64,000 bases of DNA from Pseudomonadota bacterium (GCA_021324755.1 JAJPIL010000009.1:113109-177108), one strand, 5' to 3'. Numbered from the stretch's first letter, positions 9,034 to 17,464 are shown. A program made the numbers and translations. The notes: a model not told the origin generated them from the sequence alone.

Positions 9034-10317
9034 TTAAGCATCCTGAGCGAGCCGAAGCCCCGAGAATTGCCAGCGCGCGTCGTGCGGGAAAAAGTTGCGG
9101 TAAGTCAAACGAACATGGGAGGGTGGCGTTGCCCACGAAGCGCCCCGCAATACCATCTGATTCACCATAAACTTGCCGTTGTACTCGCCAAGACCGTCGG
9201 GCCAAGGGCGAAATCCGGGATACGGAACGTAAGGGCTTCGCGTCCACTGCCACACGAGGCCGACCATCTGCTCGAGCGCGCCCGCCCCACGGGCAGTGCG
9301 TTCTGGCCGCGCAGCGTCGCATGTGCGAGCGTCGACCATCGCCTGATGCCATAGACGCGCGGCGACCTCCCACTCCTGTTCGGTCGGCAGACGAGCACCT
9401 GCCCATCGCGCGTAAGCGTCAGCTTCATAATAACTCAGATGGCAAACAAAGTCCTCGTCCCTGAGCGGGGCCATACCGTTCATGGTATAGACCCACCACT
9501 GCTCGCCGCGCCTCTCCCAGTAAAGAGGCGCTTGCCAACCAGCTTTCTGCACTAGATTCCATCCATCAGCAAGCCAAAAGCGCCAATCTTGGTAGCCACC
9601 AGCCTCGACAAATTCGCGAAACTCGCCGTTGGTGACCAAGCGCGAAGCGAGGCGAAACGGGCGTAAATATACCTGGTGAGCGGGGCATTCGTTATCGAAC
9701 GCAAAGCTGTCCCCGGCGTGACCCACTGTGTATACGCCGCCGTCAAACTCGATCCATCGAAGCTCGGACGGCGAGATACTGCGGGGCTCGACCGCGCCGT
9801 AAGCTGGTCGGAGCGGGTTAGTCCACAAATTGTACTTGATGTCGGTAACGATTAGTTCCTGATGTTGTTGCTCGTGATGCATGCCAATCCATATCAGCGA
9901 GCCCACTTCGGCTAGCTCGTCCGGTCTAGCTCGCTCCAAGAGCTCTTGCATAGCCTTATCGACGCGAGCGCGGTACGAGTAAACCTGCGCCACCGTGGGG
10001 CGCGAGAGCAGTCCACGCGCTGGCCGATAATACTGCGGTCCGACGGCGTTGTAGTACGAATTGAAGATGAACTGATAAGCGTCGTCGACCGGCCGGTAGC
10101 CGTTCAGGTATCGTCTCAGTACGAACGTCTCAAAAAACCAGGAGACGTGACCGAGATGCCATTTCGTGGGGCTCACATCAGGCATCGCCTGCAGCATGTA
10201 GTCGTCGGGCTCGAGCGGCTCGCACAATCGCTCCGTGGCCCGGCGCACATCAAGATACGCTTCTAGCAACGAATCCCTGGAGGAGGGAACATCAGCAAAA
10301 AGCAATTTCGTATCCAT
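9034..10317 (-). CDS. egtB: Ergothioneine biosynthesis sulfoxide synthase EgtB
   Basis: A 427-residue non-haem iron enzyme that joins hercynine to cysteine or gamma-glutamylcysteine with oxygen. The N-terminal DinB-like helical domain carries the iron-binding residues: WHLGHVSWFFETF near residue 54 and MHHEQQHQELI near residue 148, giving the H-x3-H-x-E arrangement. The C-terminal half is the formylglycine-generating-enzyme-like fold, ending in VLRGASWATPP..VRLTYRNFFP and FSGLRLA. I start at the second ATG (10317) because GGGGTGA lies 9 bases upstream of it; an ATG at 10326 is directly next to that site. Paired with egtD. The thiol substrate cannot be decided from sequence alone. Confidence 0.95.
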   Translation of the reverse strand: MDTKLLFADVPSSRDSLLEAYLDVRRATERLCEPLEPDDYMLQAMPDVSPTKWHLGHVSWFFETFVLRRYLNGYRPVDDAYQFIFNSYYNAVGPQYYRPARGLLSRPTVAQVYSYRARVDKAMQELLERARPDELAEVGSLIWIGMHHEQQHQELIVTDIKYNLWTNPLRPAYGAVEPRSISPSELRWIEFDGGVYTVGHAGDSFAFDNECPAHQVYLRPFRLASRLVTNGEFREFVEAGGYQDWRFWLADGWNLVQKAGWQAPLYWERRGEQWWVYTMNGMAPLRDEDFVCHLSYYEADAYARWAGARLPTEQEWEVAARLWHQAMVDARTCDAARPERTARGAGALEQMVGLVWQWTRSPYVPYPGFRPWPDGLGEYNGKFMVNQMVLRGASWATPPSHVRLTYRNFFPHDARWQFSGLRLAQDA

Positions 10318-10736
10318 CGTACGCATTCACCCCAAGCGCGGGCCTTCGCTTGCGTCAGCATCTGGGATGGGAAGCAACCGGTAATGAGAGCGCCCTACAC
10401 TCCGCTCATTGAGATCAGCGTGCCTTAAAGCGCAGAGGCCGCGCAATAGGCAGAAGCATTGCGTGTCGGCGCTCGACAAGCGGTTCATGGCGGCAAAGGC
10501 TCGCTTCTAGCGCATTCAGTGTCGGTGCGACCTGTCAGCGACTGGAACTCGGCGAGAAATTAAGATCGGTCAACATCCCGGCAAGCATCCTCGGCAAGTT
10601 GCGAGAAAGAGACCGTTAAAAAAGAGGTATCGCTACGGACATGAAAGCCCCAAACGCACCGGGCGCGGTTTCCCAACATGAGGCGGTTTGTTAATTGGTT
10701 CGGAAGAGCTACGCCACAAAGGAAGTCCGAGAAATA
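10318..10736. other. Divergent intergenic region between egtB and the CobD/HisC-like gene
   Basis: A gap of about 420 bases that must hold the promoters for the egtBD operon (minus) and the aminotransferase-like gene (plus). I see no conserved frame. No promoter pair is good enough to annotate. Confidence 0.4.
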
Positions 10737-11864
10737 ATGAGGATTCCAATAGATCGCGTCCACGGCGGCAACAGAGCCCCGGGCGTCGTCGACTTCAGTA
10801 TCAGCGTCAATCCTTTCGGCCCACCCGCAGAAGCGTTGCAAACCATTTGCGAGAGCGCTCACGAGGTGGCTTTCTATCCCTCGCCTTACAGCGAGGCGCT
10901 GGTTGGCGCGATTGCTAGACGCAACGGCCTTGATCCGAGCGAAATTCTGGTAGGCAACGGCTCGACGCAGCTTATCTATCTGCTCGCGCGCGTGCTAGCT
11001 CCAGAAGTAGCGTTCGTGGCAATTCCAACGTTTAGCGAGATCGCCAACGCGCTTTGGTGCGCGCGCTGCGCGGTCGAAGGCTTGATACTTGCTCGCGAGC
11101 GCAACTTCGAGCTCGCCGAGACAGACGTCGAGTTCGCTTTGAAGCGCGGGGCACAGGCAATTTTTATCGGCAGACCGAACAGTCCCACCGGCAGCCTGCT
11201 CAAGCTTGCCGCGGCCCGCAGGATCGCGGCGTTATGCGAGCGTTATCGCGCCTGGTGTGTTTTCGACGAGGCCTTTATCGACTTCGTTCACGAAAAGCAA
11301 TCGTGTGTCACTTTATGCCGTGAATTCCCCAGGGTCATCGTTTTGCGCTCGCTGACCAAGATATTTACGCTTCCCGGTCTGCGTGTCGGCTACTGTGTCG
11401 GCGCTCGCGACGTTATAGGGCGAATGCGCGAGGCGCTGGAACCATGGTCGGTAAATGTGCTCGCCGAACTGGTAGCGCTCAAATGCCTTGAGATAGAAGG
11501 CGCTTTCGTCGCACAGACGCGCAATCTAATACATCGAGAGCGGCAGTTTCTCCAGCGTAGCCTTGGGCAGATCGGTGGGATAAGAGTTTATTCGTCGTGC
11601 GCCAACTTTCTCATGTTCGAGGTAGACTGCGAAGACCGGCGTGGAAACTTCGGGCGTTACATGCTCGAGCACGGCGTCGCGGTGCGCGATTTGCGGACTC
11701 TGCCAGGATGCGGTCCCGGAATGTACCGAATCGGAGTACGCTTGCGTCAAGACAACGAGCGTTTTCTTGCTGTCGTCCAGAGTTACTTCCATTCTCACCC
11801 GGTCAGCCTTTCGGTCTCCCAGACCGGGCCGGTGTCCAGGTCGGAACTTCGAGGCGATCTCTGA
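10737..11864 (+). CDS. PLP-dependent aminotransferase/decarboxylase, CobD/HisC type
   Basis: A fold-type I PLP enzyme of about 375 residues. The N-terminal VHGGN..PGVVDFSISVNPFGPP pattern is characteristic of CobD (L-threonine-O-3-phosphate decarboxylase, cobalamin side chain), while the rest also fits histidinol-phosphate aminotransferase. Visible core motifs are GNGSTQLIYLLARV (cofactor phosphate), RPNSPTG, VFDEAFIDF (PLP pyridine aspartate), LRSLTKIFTLPGLRVGY (Schiff-base lysine in SLTK) and a C-terminal arginine region YRIGVRL. The frame stays open back to a TTG at 10695, but the ATG at 10737 with GGAAG/GAG upstream gives the expected N-terminus. No cobalamin or histidine genes are nearby, so the substrate stays open. 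Confidence 0.8.
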   Translation: MRIPIDRVHGGNRAPGVVDFSISVNPFGPPAEALQTICESAHEVAFYPSPYSEALVGAIARRNGLDPSEILVGNGSTQLIYLLARVLAPEVAFVAIPTFSEIANALWCARCAVEGLILARERNFELAETDVEFALKRGAQAIFIGRPNSPTGSLLKLAAARRIAALCERYRAWCVFDEAFIDFVHEKQSCVTLCREFPRVIVLRSLTKIFTLPGLRVGYCVGARDVIGRMREALEPWSVNVLAELVALKCLEIEGAFVAQTRNLIHRERQFLQRSLGQIGGIRVYSSCANFLMFEVDCEDRRGNFGRYMLEHGVAVRDLRTLPGCGPGMYRIGVRLRQDNERFLAVVQSYFHSHPVSLSVSQTGPVSRSELRGDL

Positions 11865-12000
11865 TAGCAAAACAATCGTCGTCCCATCCGCTGCTGCAAT
11901 AAATCGCCCAATAATCAGGCGCCCTGGCTCAAAATTCGATAGCGCCGCTACATCTTTTCGCGGGTTACGCTGAAAGGTCATAAAGCTTTCGAGACAACGC

Positions 12001-12456
12001 TCACCACTCAAGCTGGGTCCGCTCGGGATCGACCCGAAAGCATTCGTACTCCCGGGTCATCAATGGGCTCGATAAAATGAAATCGGCGGTAGCACGGTTG
12101 CACGCAATCGGGATGTTGTACATCACTGCCACCCGCAAAAGCGCCTTGACATCGACGTCATGGGGTTGCGGCGTCAGGGGATCCCAAAAGAAAATCACAA
12201 AATCGATTCGACCCTCGGCCACGGCTGCACCAACTTGCTGGTCGCCTCCCAGCGGGCCGCTCAGAAAGCGGGTCACTTGCAAACCCAGCTCGCGCGAGAG
12301 AAGCAGACCGGTCGTACCAGAGGCGAACAGTTCGTGCTGACTGAGCGTGTCGCGATTGTAGCGCGCCCAATCCAGCAAGTCCGCTTTGCGATTATCATGC
12401 GCTATAAGCGCGATCCGCTTTTTGGGAGCCATCTTAAATACTGCAACCTGCATCAT
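12001..12456 (-). CDS. mgsA: Methylglyoxal synthase
   Basis: About 151 residues. The enzyme turns dihydroxyacetone phosphate into methylglyoxal plus phosphate, a bypass of lower glycolysis. Family motifs are all present: RIALIAHDNRKADLL near the N-terminus (phosphate-binding and catalytic aspartate region), FASGTTGLLL, SGPLGGDQQVGA with the catalytic aspartate, FFWDPLTPQPHDVDVKALLR, and the C-terminal NIPIACNRATADFIL. I choose the ATG at 12456 because GGGT lies 5-6 bases upstream; the frame is open to 12486. It converges with the CobD/HisC-like gene with a 136-base gap. Confidence 0.95.
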   Translation of the reverse strand: MMQVAVFKMAPKKRIALIAHDNRKADLLDWARYNRDTLSQHELFASGTTGLLLSRELGLQVTRFLSGPLGGDQQVGAAVAEGRIDFVIFFWDPLTPQPHDVDVKALLRVAVMYNIPIACNRATADFILSSPLMTREYECFRVDPERTQLEW

Positions 12457-12800
12457 GGTCGACCCACTTCTTTCACCCGCGAACATTCAAACCGGCATCT
12501 CTAAGCATTTCGACTGCACCATTCACCCACTATCTGTGCTAGCATTCGCCGTGCCAGGGCGGAGATGGCAAGTTATGCCTTCTCGCTACTAAAACGCGTA
12601 GTGTTCAACTCGGTTCAAAGTATGGGCGGAGCAGGAATATGCTCGCCACTTGCATGCTGATTTGCAAATTGAGAAAAGTTGAAATTTGGAGCAAAAGAAA
12701 AGAATCCAGGCAGCTCGGAGTCTGATTTCACCGAGCTCAGCTTAGGCGTGCTCAAATCGAGGTGCCGAGGGTGCGCTTGTATCTTGCTTGACCCAGCGGG
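12457..12800. other. Intergenic gap with a hairpin, no gene seen
   Basis: A 344-base stretch between the end of the beta-hydroxyacid dehydrogenase gene and the start of mgsA, both minus strand. Apart from the hairpin at 12712-12737, I see nothing that looks conserved. Confidence 0.4.
12712..12737 (-). terminator. Candidate terminator hairpin
   Basis: A seven-base-pair stem, AGCTCGG at 12712-12718 with CCGAGCT at 12731-12737, loop of 12. Read on the minus strand it lies about 63 bases after the dehydrogenase stop and is followed, after roughly ten bases, by a T-rich run. The distance to the T-run makes it a weak candidate. Confidence 0.35.
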
Positions 12801-13724
12801 CTACTTTTTCGTCTGGGGTTCGCCGCCGGCTGCTGGCAATTCAAACCCAGCCCATCGTTCCAGAAGGGTGATTACCGCGGTCAAATCAGCCTCCGCTCCA
12901 AGCGCGTCGCGCGCAAAGAGCATGTGCTCCTCGGTAGCTGTCAGCATTGGGGCGGGCACATCCATTGACCTGGCAAGACGGGCTGCTATCGTTAAGTCCT
13001 TGGCCATCAGTCCCACCGTAAAGCCGTAGTCGAAGCTACGGGGCAGCACCGCTTTAGGTATTTTCACTTCGACGGCGTGAGAGCGAGCCGTTCCAGTCTT
13101 CCACACCTCGACCATCGTTTCGGGGTCGAGCCCCGCGCGAGCTCCGATCAGGAGCGCTTCGCACGACGCCCACATCGCGACAGCCGAGAGATAGTTGTTC
13201 AGCGCCTTCATGGTGTCGCCCGCGCCAATGGGACCGACGTGTCTGATAGAAGAGCACATGTGGGCAAGCAATCCCTTGCACCGGGCGAACGTTTCCGAGT
13301 CGCCGCCGACCATCGCCGATAGCTCGCCGGTTTTGGCGCGCGGCACGCCCCCGCTCACGGGGCTATCGAGCATCGCGATCCCCATTTCCGCAAGCTCCCG
13401 TGCAAGCGACCGCGTAGCGCTCGGCGCAGAGCTCGACATGTCTATCAGTACCTCTCGTTTGAAGCCTCTTACTGCACCCCGATTCCCCAGCATCGCTTCG
13501 CGCACCTCCGCATCGGTCGGCAGCATCGTTATGACGATCGTTCCCTCGAGTTCGTCGGGAAAGCGGGAGACGGGCACGCCGAGTTCTTTAAACGGAGCCA
13601 AAGCGGCCTCGGAGATGTCTGCCACTGCTAGCCGAACGCCGGCCTGATGGAGTCGTCGGGCCATCGGATTACCCATCCGTCCTACGCCGATAAAAAGTAC
13701 GCTCTCTTTTTCTTCGCGATTCAT
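12801..13724 (-). CDS. NAD(P)-dependent beta-hydroxyacid dehydrogenase (3-hydroxyisobutyrate dehydrogenase family)
   Basis: 307 residues with the standard two-domain layout. The Rossmann dinucleotide loop is FIGVGRMGNPMARRL (residues 11-25). LDSPVSGGVPRAKTGEL (about 118-134) is the substrate-binding signature, and GAGDTMKALNNYL (about 167-179) carries the catalytic lysine. The late Lys-Asp pair is in GLMAKDLTIAARLA. Family members oxidise 3-hydroxyisobutyrate, tartronate semialdehyde or related acids, or reduce aldehydes such as succinate semialdehyde; the substrate cannot be read here. An AAGGGG ribosome-binding site precedes the ATG. It may be a single-gene unit. Confidence 0.9.
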   Translation of the reverse strand: MNREEKESVLFIGVGRMGNPMARRLHQAGVRLAVADISEAALAPFKELGVPVSRFPDELEGTIVITMLPTDAEVREAMLGNRGAVRGFKREVLIDMSSSAPSATRSLARELAEMGIAMLDSPVSGGVPRAKTGELSAMVGGDSETFARCKGLLAHMCSSIRHVGPIGAGDTMKALNNYLSAVAMWASCEALLIGARAGLDPETMVEVWKTGTARSHAVEVKIPKAVLPRSFDYGFTVGLMAKDLTIAARLARSMDVPAPMLTATEEHMLFARDALGAEADLTAVITLLERWAGFELPAAGGEPQTKK

Positions 13725-14074
13725 TGCTCGAATTCCCCTTCTGCCGAAATCCTTTATAAACCCGTGAATTACGTTGCGCCTGGGAGACGGTCGCAGCGCT
13801 TATGGGATTCACGGCCGAGTTTTTGCTTGACGGGAGATTCGTCGTTGTCTGCGAAGCAACGCCTTCTCAAGATATGTCACCGATCGCGAAGGGGCTGCAA
13901 GCAGCTCAGCCTGCGATGCGATTGCACGGCCGAGCGTTAAGAAAGCGCGAAGTTTTGGCGGGTGAGACGGCGAGCGATTAGAATATATCGTACTAGCCAA
14001 AAGATGGGTGGAATGAGACTTGGCATGCCAGGCAAAGACTCTAACGTCTCACCCGCGGTCGGACACAGCTTGGG
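13725..14074. other. Intergenic gap, no gene seen
   Basis: A 350-base gap between the acetamidase gene stop and the dehydrogenase start, both on the minus strand. It must hold the dehydrogenase promoter and the end of the acetamidase transcript. I find no clean hairpin with a T-run and no conserved frame. Confidence 0.4.
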
Positions 14075-15466
14075 TTAAGCGTTGAAGGGTCTAGCTTGCG
14101 CCTTATCTCCCCAGCTCGCAGCTAGACGCTTGAGCTTTTCATGAACGCCCCCCATTGGCACCTTATTCGGCGGCAAGTACTTTTTGGGAAACTTGGCGAT
14201 AATTGTGTAGTTCGGGTCGACTACGTTTGCCACGTGAGTTTTGGAAACCTGGGAGACGAGCTGGTAGGCGTCCATCAGCGAGAGGCCGAAGTCGGTCGAG
14301 AGCCAGCGCACCATCTGCGTATAGGCTATACGGAAGCAATCTTCAAGCGGCCTGTAGCTCCCAGCGGTCATTATATACTCGTCGTTTTCCAGACGTGGCC
14401 AGTCGACATAAACATTCTTTATCACGTCGACCGTAAGCGTAGTGTACATCGCGCCCTCGACCGCAACGCCACAAACTTCGCCTTCGCTTTGTGAGTAGTG
14501 GCCATCGCCTATACTGAAAAGAGCGCCCTCGACGTTCACCCCGAGGTAGATCGTCGTTCCCGCTCTCGCTTCTGGGCTATCCATGTTGCCACCGAAGGCT
14601 TCAGGTACCAAAACGTTGCGCACCTCCATCGCTTTAGGTGCAACACCCACCGTGCCGTGAAAGGGCATCAGCGGTATTTCCACGCTCATGTCCGAATCGT
14701 TAGCCTGGTAGACCACCACTCCGCGGTCGGGCTTGACCTGGTACATCCAAACCACCTCCGGCAGCGCGGGATTCAGCAATTGGGTGTAGATCGTACCGGT
14801 CAGACTGCCGAACAGCGGAATCGTGCAGCTCGCGGCCCAGTCGCGGGCAGGCTTGAGGTCGATGAAGTGGATAGCCAAGGTATCGCCGACCGAGGCTCCT
14901 TCGACGTAAATCGGGCCGGTCTGAGGATTGACGAACGGGAACTTGAGCACCTTCGTGGGAAGGTCGTTTTTAGAGCGGATCCCGCCGGCGAAGGCGTCTT
15001 CGGTCCAAAGACGGACGAGCTGACCGGGTTTGACCGAAATAATCGGCTTGTAGCCGCCAAATGTCCACGCGAAATTGTCGGGCTTGGGCTTGAACGCTAC
15101 CTCAGGCAAATCAGTCTGACTCGGGTTGGCAAGCGATTGAACGTCGACGGCCGCCTCGGCCTTAGTTACCAAGGACGAGAACTTTGGCAGCGCGAGCAAC
15201 GTTGCAGCCGCGCCAGTCGTGGCCATCAGAAACCGGCGTCGAGCGAGATCCACCTTCTCGCCGGTCGCTTGAGCAAAGTCTCTTATCCTAGCCTCGACTT
15301 CTTCCTCGTTGTCTTTCGGGGAAAGTAACTTGCGCGCCTCTTCTTGGGGGCTTTCTTGGTCAGGATGTCGCCATGCGTGGCTGAAAGCGTGCCGATGCAA
15401 ACTTTCGCCCCTGGCGCTATCGCTCTGCGTAGGTCTTTCATTCGATTCATCTAAATCCCGTTTCAT
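14075..15466 (-). CDS. Acetamidase/formamidase family protein with Tat signal
   Basis: 463 residues. A twin-arginine signal, LARRRFLMATTGAAATLLALP (arginines at 76-78), precedes the catalytic domain, so the enzyme is probably exported folded to the periplasm. The Tat motif is unusual in lying behind a polar N-terminal region of about 75 residues. The body shows FmdA/AmdA family features: AGGIRSKND, VEGASVGDTLAIHFIDLKPARDWAAS, MPFHGTVGVAPK, FGGNMDSPEARAGTTIYLGVNVEGALFSIGDGHYSQSEGEVCGVAVEGAM. The family hydrolyses formamide or acetamide to ammonia and the acid; the true substrate is unknown. GGAGG lies just upstream of the ATG. Confidence 0.88.
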   Translation of the reverse strand: MKRDLDESNERPTQSDSARGESLHRHAFSHAWRHPDQESPQEEARKLLSPKDNEEEVEARIRDFAQATGEKVDLARRRFLMATTGAAATLLALPKFSSLVTKAEAAVDVQSLANPSQTDLPEVAFKPKPDNFAWTFGGYKPIISVKPGQLVRLWTEDAFAGGIRSKNDLPTKVLKFPFVNPQTGPIYVEGASVGDTLAIHFIDLKPARDWAASCTIPLFGSLTGTIYTQLLNPALPEVVWMYQVKPDRGVVVYQANDSDMSVEIPLMPFHGTVGVAPKAMEVRNVLVPEAFGGNMDSPEARAGTTIYLGVNVEGALFSIGDGHYSQSEGEVCGVAVEGAMYTTLTVDVIKNVYVDWPRLENDEYIMTAGSYRPLEDCFRIAYTQMVRWLSTDFGLSLMDAYQLVSQVSKTHVANVVDPNYTIIAKFPKKYLPPNKVPMGGVHEKLKRLAASWGDKAQARPFNA

Positions 15467-15495
15467 CGTTCCCTCCTCCGATATGGTTTGCCGTA

Positions 15496-15524
15496 ATTAT
15501 ATCGGGCGCCTCTGTCTCAACGTC
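15496..15524 (-). promoter_or_regulatory. Candidate promoter of the acetamidase gene
   Basis: On the minus strand a perfect TATAAT lies at 15501-15496, about 30 bases before the start codon at 15466. The -35 region at the ideal distance (GACGTT) is poor, so this rests on the -10 element and position. Confidence 0.4.
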
Positions 15525-16086
15525 AGGCGCTCCTCGAACACCGCTCTGCCAATTTGAGACTTTCAGGAACCTCATCGCGAATGTCCCCGTAGCTAACGCT
15601 TTAGACCTGCCGCTTGACTTTAGCTCGGGGTCCCCCGAGGCGAGCTGACCGAGAAGTTTCGGCATAGCCCGAGAGCTGCTAACCCCGAAAAGTCACTATC
15701 GTTTTGCGTAAGCGACGGTGCTCCGTCTGTCAGCGCTCGCTTCGACGTGGTCGAACCTAATAGCTGATGGGGAAGCTAAGCGACTGCAAACTCCCTGCCT
15801 GACGGTTCTGACGCACAGTTAGCCGGTCGAGCAAAACGTACTTTTCTGCTCAAGGCTTTAACGACCGAGTCCGCTGACCCCCCTTAAGCTCCACAGAGAG
15901 CGGTTTAAAGAAGCTTACGCCTTGCCGATGGAACGGGCAAGTTCCAAATTCGACAGTTCTGGTCTAGAACGACTGACCAAATTTAAGCGGGCGGTTTAAG
16001 TCTTTCTCTTTCATGGGGCAGCCTTTGTCGCTAAGTTGCAATGATTACGGATCAAGTTTTATCGTCAGCGACAATAACGACGAACG
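15525..16086. other. Long divergent intergenic region
   Basis: The gap between the acetamidase gene and the selenoprotein gene totals about 790 bases. Apart from the promoters annotated at its two ends, this middle part shows no conserved reading frame, tRNA or repeat. It is long for so compact a chromosome. Confidence 0.4.
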
Positions 16087-16115
16087 TTAAACCGTTTTGC
16101 TGCTGGGTATATAAT
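16087..16115 (+). promoter_or_regulatory. Candidate promoter of the selenoprotein operon
   Basis: A perfect TATAAT -10 element at 16110-16115 with TTAAAC 17 bases upstream at 16087-16092 (three matches to TTGACA). Transcription starting near 16122 would give a leader of about 136 bases before the ATG at 16258. Confidence 0.5.
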
Positions 16116-16257
16116 ACAGACGCAAAAACATGGCGTGTCTGGTTAATGCGCGTGGAGAAAGCTACGACTTCTGGCTGTCGCGTGCGGCTTATCGCTGTTC
16201 GCTGAACCAGAGCCTGGCACGCGGGATAGTCGTGGAAAGCCTGGTAAGGAGACGCTC

Positions 16258-17148
16258 ATGGCTGATGACTACGTTCGGTACATAGAACGGACCAGGGAAT
16301 ACTATTTAGCTGAAGGCTACAATAACCCATATCAATGGGCTCATTTCGAGGATATTCCGTTCACCCCGCTCACGAAGTCTCTGCGCGAATGCCGGGTGGG
16401 ACTCGTCACGACGAGCGACATAGCCGTGCGATCGGCGACGGGCGAACGAGAGCGAGTAGAGGCTCAAACTCAGGTCGGCGGCGTATACTCGATCCCCTTC
16501 GATACGCCGGCCGAGCGATTGTTTAGCCGTAACGAGTTTTACGACCGCTACGAGACGAACCTCAACGACGTGAATGCCTATTGCCCAGTAACCCGGCTTA
16601 GAGAGTTTGCGACCGAAGGAAGAATCGGGTCGCTGCCCCCGCGTTTTCACGGCGTTTACACGGCTTATAGCAATCGCCTGATTATGGAGCGAGACGCGCC
16701 CGAAGTGCTCAGGCGCTGTCGCGAGGACAAGGTGGATGCTGTGATTTTGACTCCCATATGACCTGTCTGCCACCAGACCGTGAGTCTGGTCGCGCGCCAT
16801 CTCGAAGCCAACGGCATTCCGACCGTGATCTTCGGCGTCGCTCGCGATATTGTCGAATACGCGGGCGTACCGCGGTTTGTCTTCACGGATTTTCCGCTCG
16901 GTAATCCGTGTGGCAAACCTTTCGACGCAGCCATGCAAAGAGCGATTCTCGAAACCGGATTTGATCTGCTCGAGCACGCCACTGGTCCCGGAGTTACGGT
17001 TACGACGCCTTTTGTATGGAGCGAGGACGATTCGTGGAAAAAGAAGGTCTTTACTAAAGAGCGTCCCTTTATGGAGGGCGAAGTGCTCGAGCGCTGGGAA
17101 AAAGCTAAGGAAAGGTACCGCCGCCAAAAAAGGGAAGGAAACGTGTAG
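16258..17148 (+). CDS. Selenoprotein, GrdB/PrdB-type reductase family, Sec at residue 168
   Basis: Reading through the TGA at 16759-16761 joins two frames into one 296-residue protein. The junction gives AVILTPI-U-PVCHQTVSLVARHLE, a U-x-x-C redox motif placed like the UGTC selenocysteine motif of glycine/sarcosine/betaine reductase component B, after a beta strand of the same type. Both halves continue the same fold: VGLVTTSDIAV, VYSIPFDTPAERLF and YDRYETNLNDVNAYCPVTRL before, and IPTVIFGVARDIVEYAGVPRFVFTDFPLGN after. A perfect 7-bp hairpin starts 10 bases past the TGA. TGA is an ordinary stop elsewhere (for example at 18821). An AAGGAG site lies 6 bases before the ATG. A glutaredoxin gene follows 43 bases later, fitting a thiol or selenol redox enzyme. 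The substrate is unknown. A plain nonsense mutation is the alternative, but conservation on both sides and the hairpin argue against it. Confidence 0.85.
16762..16792 (+). promoter_or_regulatory. SECIS-like hairpin after the UGA codon
   Basis: Within the coding sequence, ACCAGAC (16772-16778) pairs perfectly with GTCTGGT (16784-16790) around the five-base loop CGTGA. The loop guanine at 16780 is 18 bases beyond the UGA (19 positions from its last base) and is the second loop base. Bacterial SECIS elements read by SelB typically have a small apical loop with G in its first two positions at about this distance, so the element meets the known pattern. Its function is inferred. Confidence 0.65.
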
Positions 17149-17191
17149 CAAAAGAACAGGAGTTTTGTCGACTTTTTAGCGGAGCGCTTCG

Positions 17192-17464
17192 ATGTCAAAC
17201 CCGTCAGACAAGATAAGTTGCTCGGGCGCAGAGGTCATCGTATACTCCTCACCGCTCTGCCCGGCATGCGAACAACTGAAAGCTTACCTTCGCAGACGAG
17301 GCATAAGCTTTAAGGTGCGAGACGTAATGGTTGACGAGGAAGCGGCGGCATTTCTGGAGGAACGCAATATTCGTTCAACGCCGGTGCTGTCGGTGAACGG
17401 CAAACTCGCCGTGGGACTAGACGTTGAGCAAATAGAAGAATTGCTGGCCGACGTGGAATCCTAG
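17192..17464 (+). CDS. Glutaredoxin-like protein
   Basis: A 90-residue thioredoxin-fold protein. The active site is C-P-A-C (residues 23-26, in VYSSPLCPACEQLKAYL), and the cis-proline loop STPV is at 62-65, with VNGKLAVGLDVEQIEELL closing the domain. The size and CPxC dithiol site fit a glutaredoxin or NrdH-type redoxin. A GGAGCG site precedes the ATG by 6 bases. It follows the selenoprotein gene by 43 bases on the same strand, so it is probably in the same transcript and may serve as its electron donor or regenerate its selenosulfide bond; this partnership is inferred from position. Confidence 0.9.
   Translation: MSNPSDKISCSGAEVIVYSSPLCPACEQLKAYLRRRGISFKVRDVMVDEEAAAFLEERNIRSTPVLSVNGKLAVGLDVEQIEELLADVES

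Noticed and set aside
11526-12011. Minus-strand open frame of 161 residues
   Set aside because: Most of it lies opposite the conserved 3' half of the CobD/HisC-like gene, and it matches no family; treated as a shadow.
14498-15328. Plus-strand frame of 276 residues
   Set aside because: It is fully antisense to the acetamidase gene and has no recognisable domain.
15447-15665. Minus-strand frame of 72 residues upstream of the acetamidase gene
   Set aside because: It overlaps the acetamidase start and its promoter region and has no family resemblance.
16258-16761. A 167-residue protein ending at TGA, or a disrupted pseudogene
   Set aside because: The frame continues without a shift into a conserved second half, the TGA falls in a UxxC redox motif, and a SECIS-like hairpin follows, so recoding as selenocysteine explains it better.
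16306-17151. Minus-strand frame of 281 residues spanning the selenoprotein gene
   Set aside because: Its length is notable, but the plus strand carries a recognised family on both sides of the TGA, and this frame has no motif.
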